Source: Thermoanaerobaculales bacterium (GTDB lineage Bacteria; Acidobacteriota; Thermoanaerobaculia; Thermoanaerobaculales; Sulfomarinibacteraceae). From it: 7,518 bases of DNA. The stretch lies in contig JALOKS010000119.1 in assembly GCA_025456385.1 (NCBI GenBank), positions 1-7,518 of the forward strand. The letters run 5' to 3'. The position numbers were made by a program, and so were the translations under genes. A model generated the notes under the pieces. That model saw only the letters and a list, made by a program, of their open reading frames with translations, was not told the DNA's origin and searched no databases. Below, piece by piece: positions 6,901-7,518 of the stretch (position 1 is the first letter of the stretch; each line of letters opens with the position of its first letter).

Positions 6901-7518
6901 GGGAAGCGGCGACTCGCGCAGGGCTTCCGAATCTGGCTCGGCTCGCCCTCGCGGGTGGCCGTGGACCCGGAGACCGGGCTCGAGTACCGCTGGGAGGACG
7001 TCGTCGAGTTCTCGGACGAGGTGGACGCCGCCACCCGCAGCCGCATCCTCAACGCGCTCCGCGCGACGCCGGTGATCCGCGAGGCGTCGTTCCTCTTCGG
7101 CGCCTCCCCGCGGGCGCTGCACCTCGACGACATCCTCCCGGGCGGCATCTGGATCCGCCACCTCGGCACCTCGCACGGCAAGTCGGTCTACCGCATGACG
7201 GTGAGGACGCGCGGCCAGGAGCAGCTCGAGCTCGCCCTCAACCTCAACCGCGAGCTCTCGCCCGAGGCCGCCCAGGAGGAGATCAACTGGCTGATCGTCT
7301 GCAGCGAGGCTCGCGCGCTCGGGCCGCTGGTGGAAATCTTCGGCGGCTGGTGGCCCGAGCAGCAGCTGTGGACCGAGGAGTTCATCCCCGGGGAGACCCT
7401 CGACCGCGCGCTGCTGCGCCTCGCGAGGCAGCAGGAGGCACCCGACCGTCTGCGCGGGTGGTGGCCTTTCGCGGCCTGGGCGGCGCTCGGCGCCTATGTC
7501 GACTTCTGGAACCGCACC
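3952..7518 (+). CDS. Multidomain acyl-CoA synthetase-like (AMP-binding) fusion protein, 3' end outside window
   Basis: One open frame of 1189 codons runs off the window end with no stop, far longer than a usual acyl-CoA synthetase (about 550-650). Residues 1-128 are a helical extension of unknown role. Residues 129-675 are an ANL adenylation enzyme that should activate a carboxylic, probably long-chain fatty, acid with ATP: A3 loop YTSGTTGTPKG (309-319), A5 GFGMTEATGG (464-473), A7 GWFHTGDL (529-536), and hinge IIDRKKEIYKNINGQTIAPQKIE (548-569 region), which is close to long-chain synthetases. The A10 segment LTPKGTYRRKAI (652-663) has T657 where the catalytic lysine is expected. Residues about 690-1040 are mainly helical, partly HEAT-like. 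Residues 1060-1189 resemble a kinase-fold N-lobe (HLGTSHGKSVYR, EEFIPGETL). GTG 3952 is preferred over ATG 3940 because a TATGAT box fits a leaderless start. Product and partner domain are unknown. Confidence 0.93.
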   Translation, partial: MSTAHDSSRPPSPADLGELSPSAAAERVAAAVAAAAPSRERDAAILALLVDRRLGDPLLPHLPLASLDLLTARCLERLARSPAQEAGEDRRLAWTLLDVLRRSSLLRRFRDENLIDPWSERILALVDASHFTFPQLFAQRAAGYGERPLFQVPTAGGTRTVSWRQAAGRVELIARSLLAVSAQTGGRPIAVVARNCLEMALVDLACLSSGIVNVMVPATSTEAEVGYILGHAGVGAVVVSDPELLPRVLAARERLPALGPIIGIDKLGAATRHVLPFDHLLARSSEVTAAELAERGRRLRIDDLATVMYTSGTTGTPKGIRFSHRNIVFKRFARALALPEIGEDDRFLCYLPLFHTFGRFLEMTGCVFWGATYCFARDPSIETLTRQMREHAATVLISIPMKWMQLYEAVRQNVDIEAAPDDEVRAAVRRLVGHGLRWGLSAAGYLDPEIFRFMQRHGIELMSGFGMTEATGGITMTPPGRYREDSLGPALPGIDLGIADDGELLIRGPYVMQGYLEPPDGSPSFDAAGWFHTGDLMERDRDGFIRIIDRKKEIYKNINGQTIAPQKIENLFRDFESVARVFLVGDHREFNTALIYPNFGFAELDLKGLAPHDLKGHFRSLVVSANSFLAPFERIVDFAVIERDFDAALGELTPKGTYRRKAIERSFAEEIRLLYRRRTLVVGGASVAVPNWLFQALGITSQELQVRGDSLELASHGTTIGIRRLEDGGVEIGSACYRAMRPVIDLGHLLATPQLWLGNDELVGFAPLTEAHRDRRRLHEVSAQWLRRTRAHTATAQEREAVSQLLRRQEAELADLHLAALLLASEEPEDGVAAVKALDHLLRVNGGERTDEVLRVLRRGVDSPSLPARRRALQVLAGSEIEGRFRATLAAFLGSGEEVLDADTISVLAERDLRADRIDAFMDEAEARCTAAGERLDPALPSLCDFLSAYGAAHPSQYRRLRGFFTRALMVAHSDEARGLADEGKRRLAQGFRIWLGSPSRVAVDPETGLEYRWEDVVEFSDEVDAATRSRILNALRATPVIREASFLFGASPRALHLDDILPGGIWIRHLGTSHGKSVYRMTVRTRGQEQLELALNLNRELSPEAAQEEINWLIVCSEARALGPLVEIFGGWWPEQQLWTEEFIPGETLDRALLRLARQQEAPDRLRGWWPFAAWAALGAYVDFWNRT

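Noticed and set aside
6094..7176. 360-codon minus-strand ORF opposite the helical extension
   Set aside because: It is an antisense shadow of the plus-strand frame. The plus strand shows natural helix periodicity and no stop over 1189 codons, while this ORF resembles no family.

Overview
The window is very GC-rich, densely coded DNA from a bacterium. It carries a bacterial type A RNase P RNA, Shine-Dalgarno-led genes in a tight operon, and what look like leaderless starts. The gene content would suit a high-GC Acidobacteriota or deltaproteobacteria-like lineage, but that placement is inference and no marker here fixes the taxon.

Left part, minus strand. A perfect 43-bp palindrome (3-45) abuts the 3' end of rnpB (46-421, minus). 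rnpB has a clear -10 box at 428-433. Upstream of it on the same strand is an unrecognised 227-residue protein (474-1157), possibly a degenerate macro-domain relative. A 169-bp gap with small hairpins follows. Next comes a two-gene unit read right to left: an M29-type metallo-aminopeptidase (2457-3641), then, by a 4-base ATGA overlap and with a strong Shine-Dalgarno, a ClpX-like AAA+ ATPase (1327-2460). The ATPase lacks the ClpX zinc-binding domain and the GYVG and IGF loops. The overlap implies translational coupling and so a possible shared role in protein or peptide turnover. Upstream of the aminopeptidase lies a 42-codon remnant of a short-chain dehydrogenase (3693-3821) with its nucleotide-binding motif intact but most of the enzyme missing.

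Right part, plus strand. A divergent 130-bp intergenic region leads into one uninterrupted reading frame from 3952 to the window edge (1189 codons with no stop; not in the supplied ORF calls, so re-read by hand). It has a helical N-terminal extension, a full acyl-CoA-synthetase-like adenylation enzyme (about residues 129-675), a long, largely alpha-helical linker, and a C-terminal segment resembling the N-lobe of a kinase-like fold that is cut by the window end. The usual A10 lysine appears to be replaced. This fusion and the aminopeptidase/ClpX-like pair are the two most interesting systems in the window.
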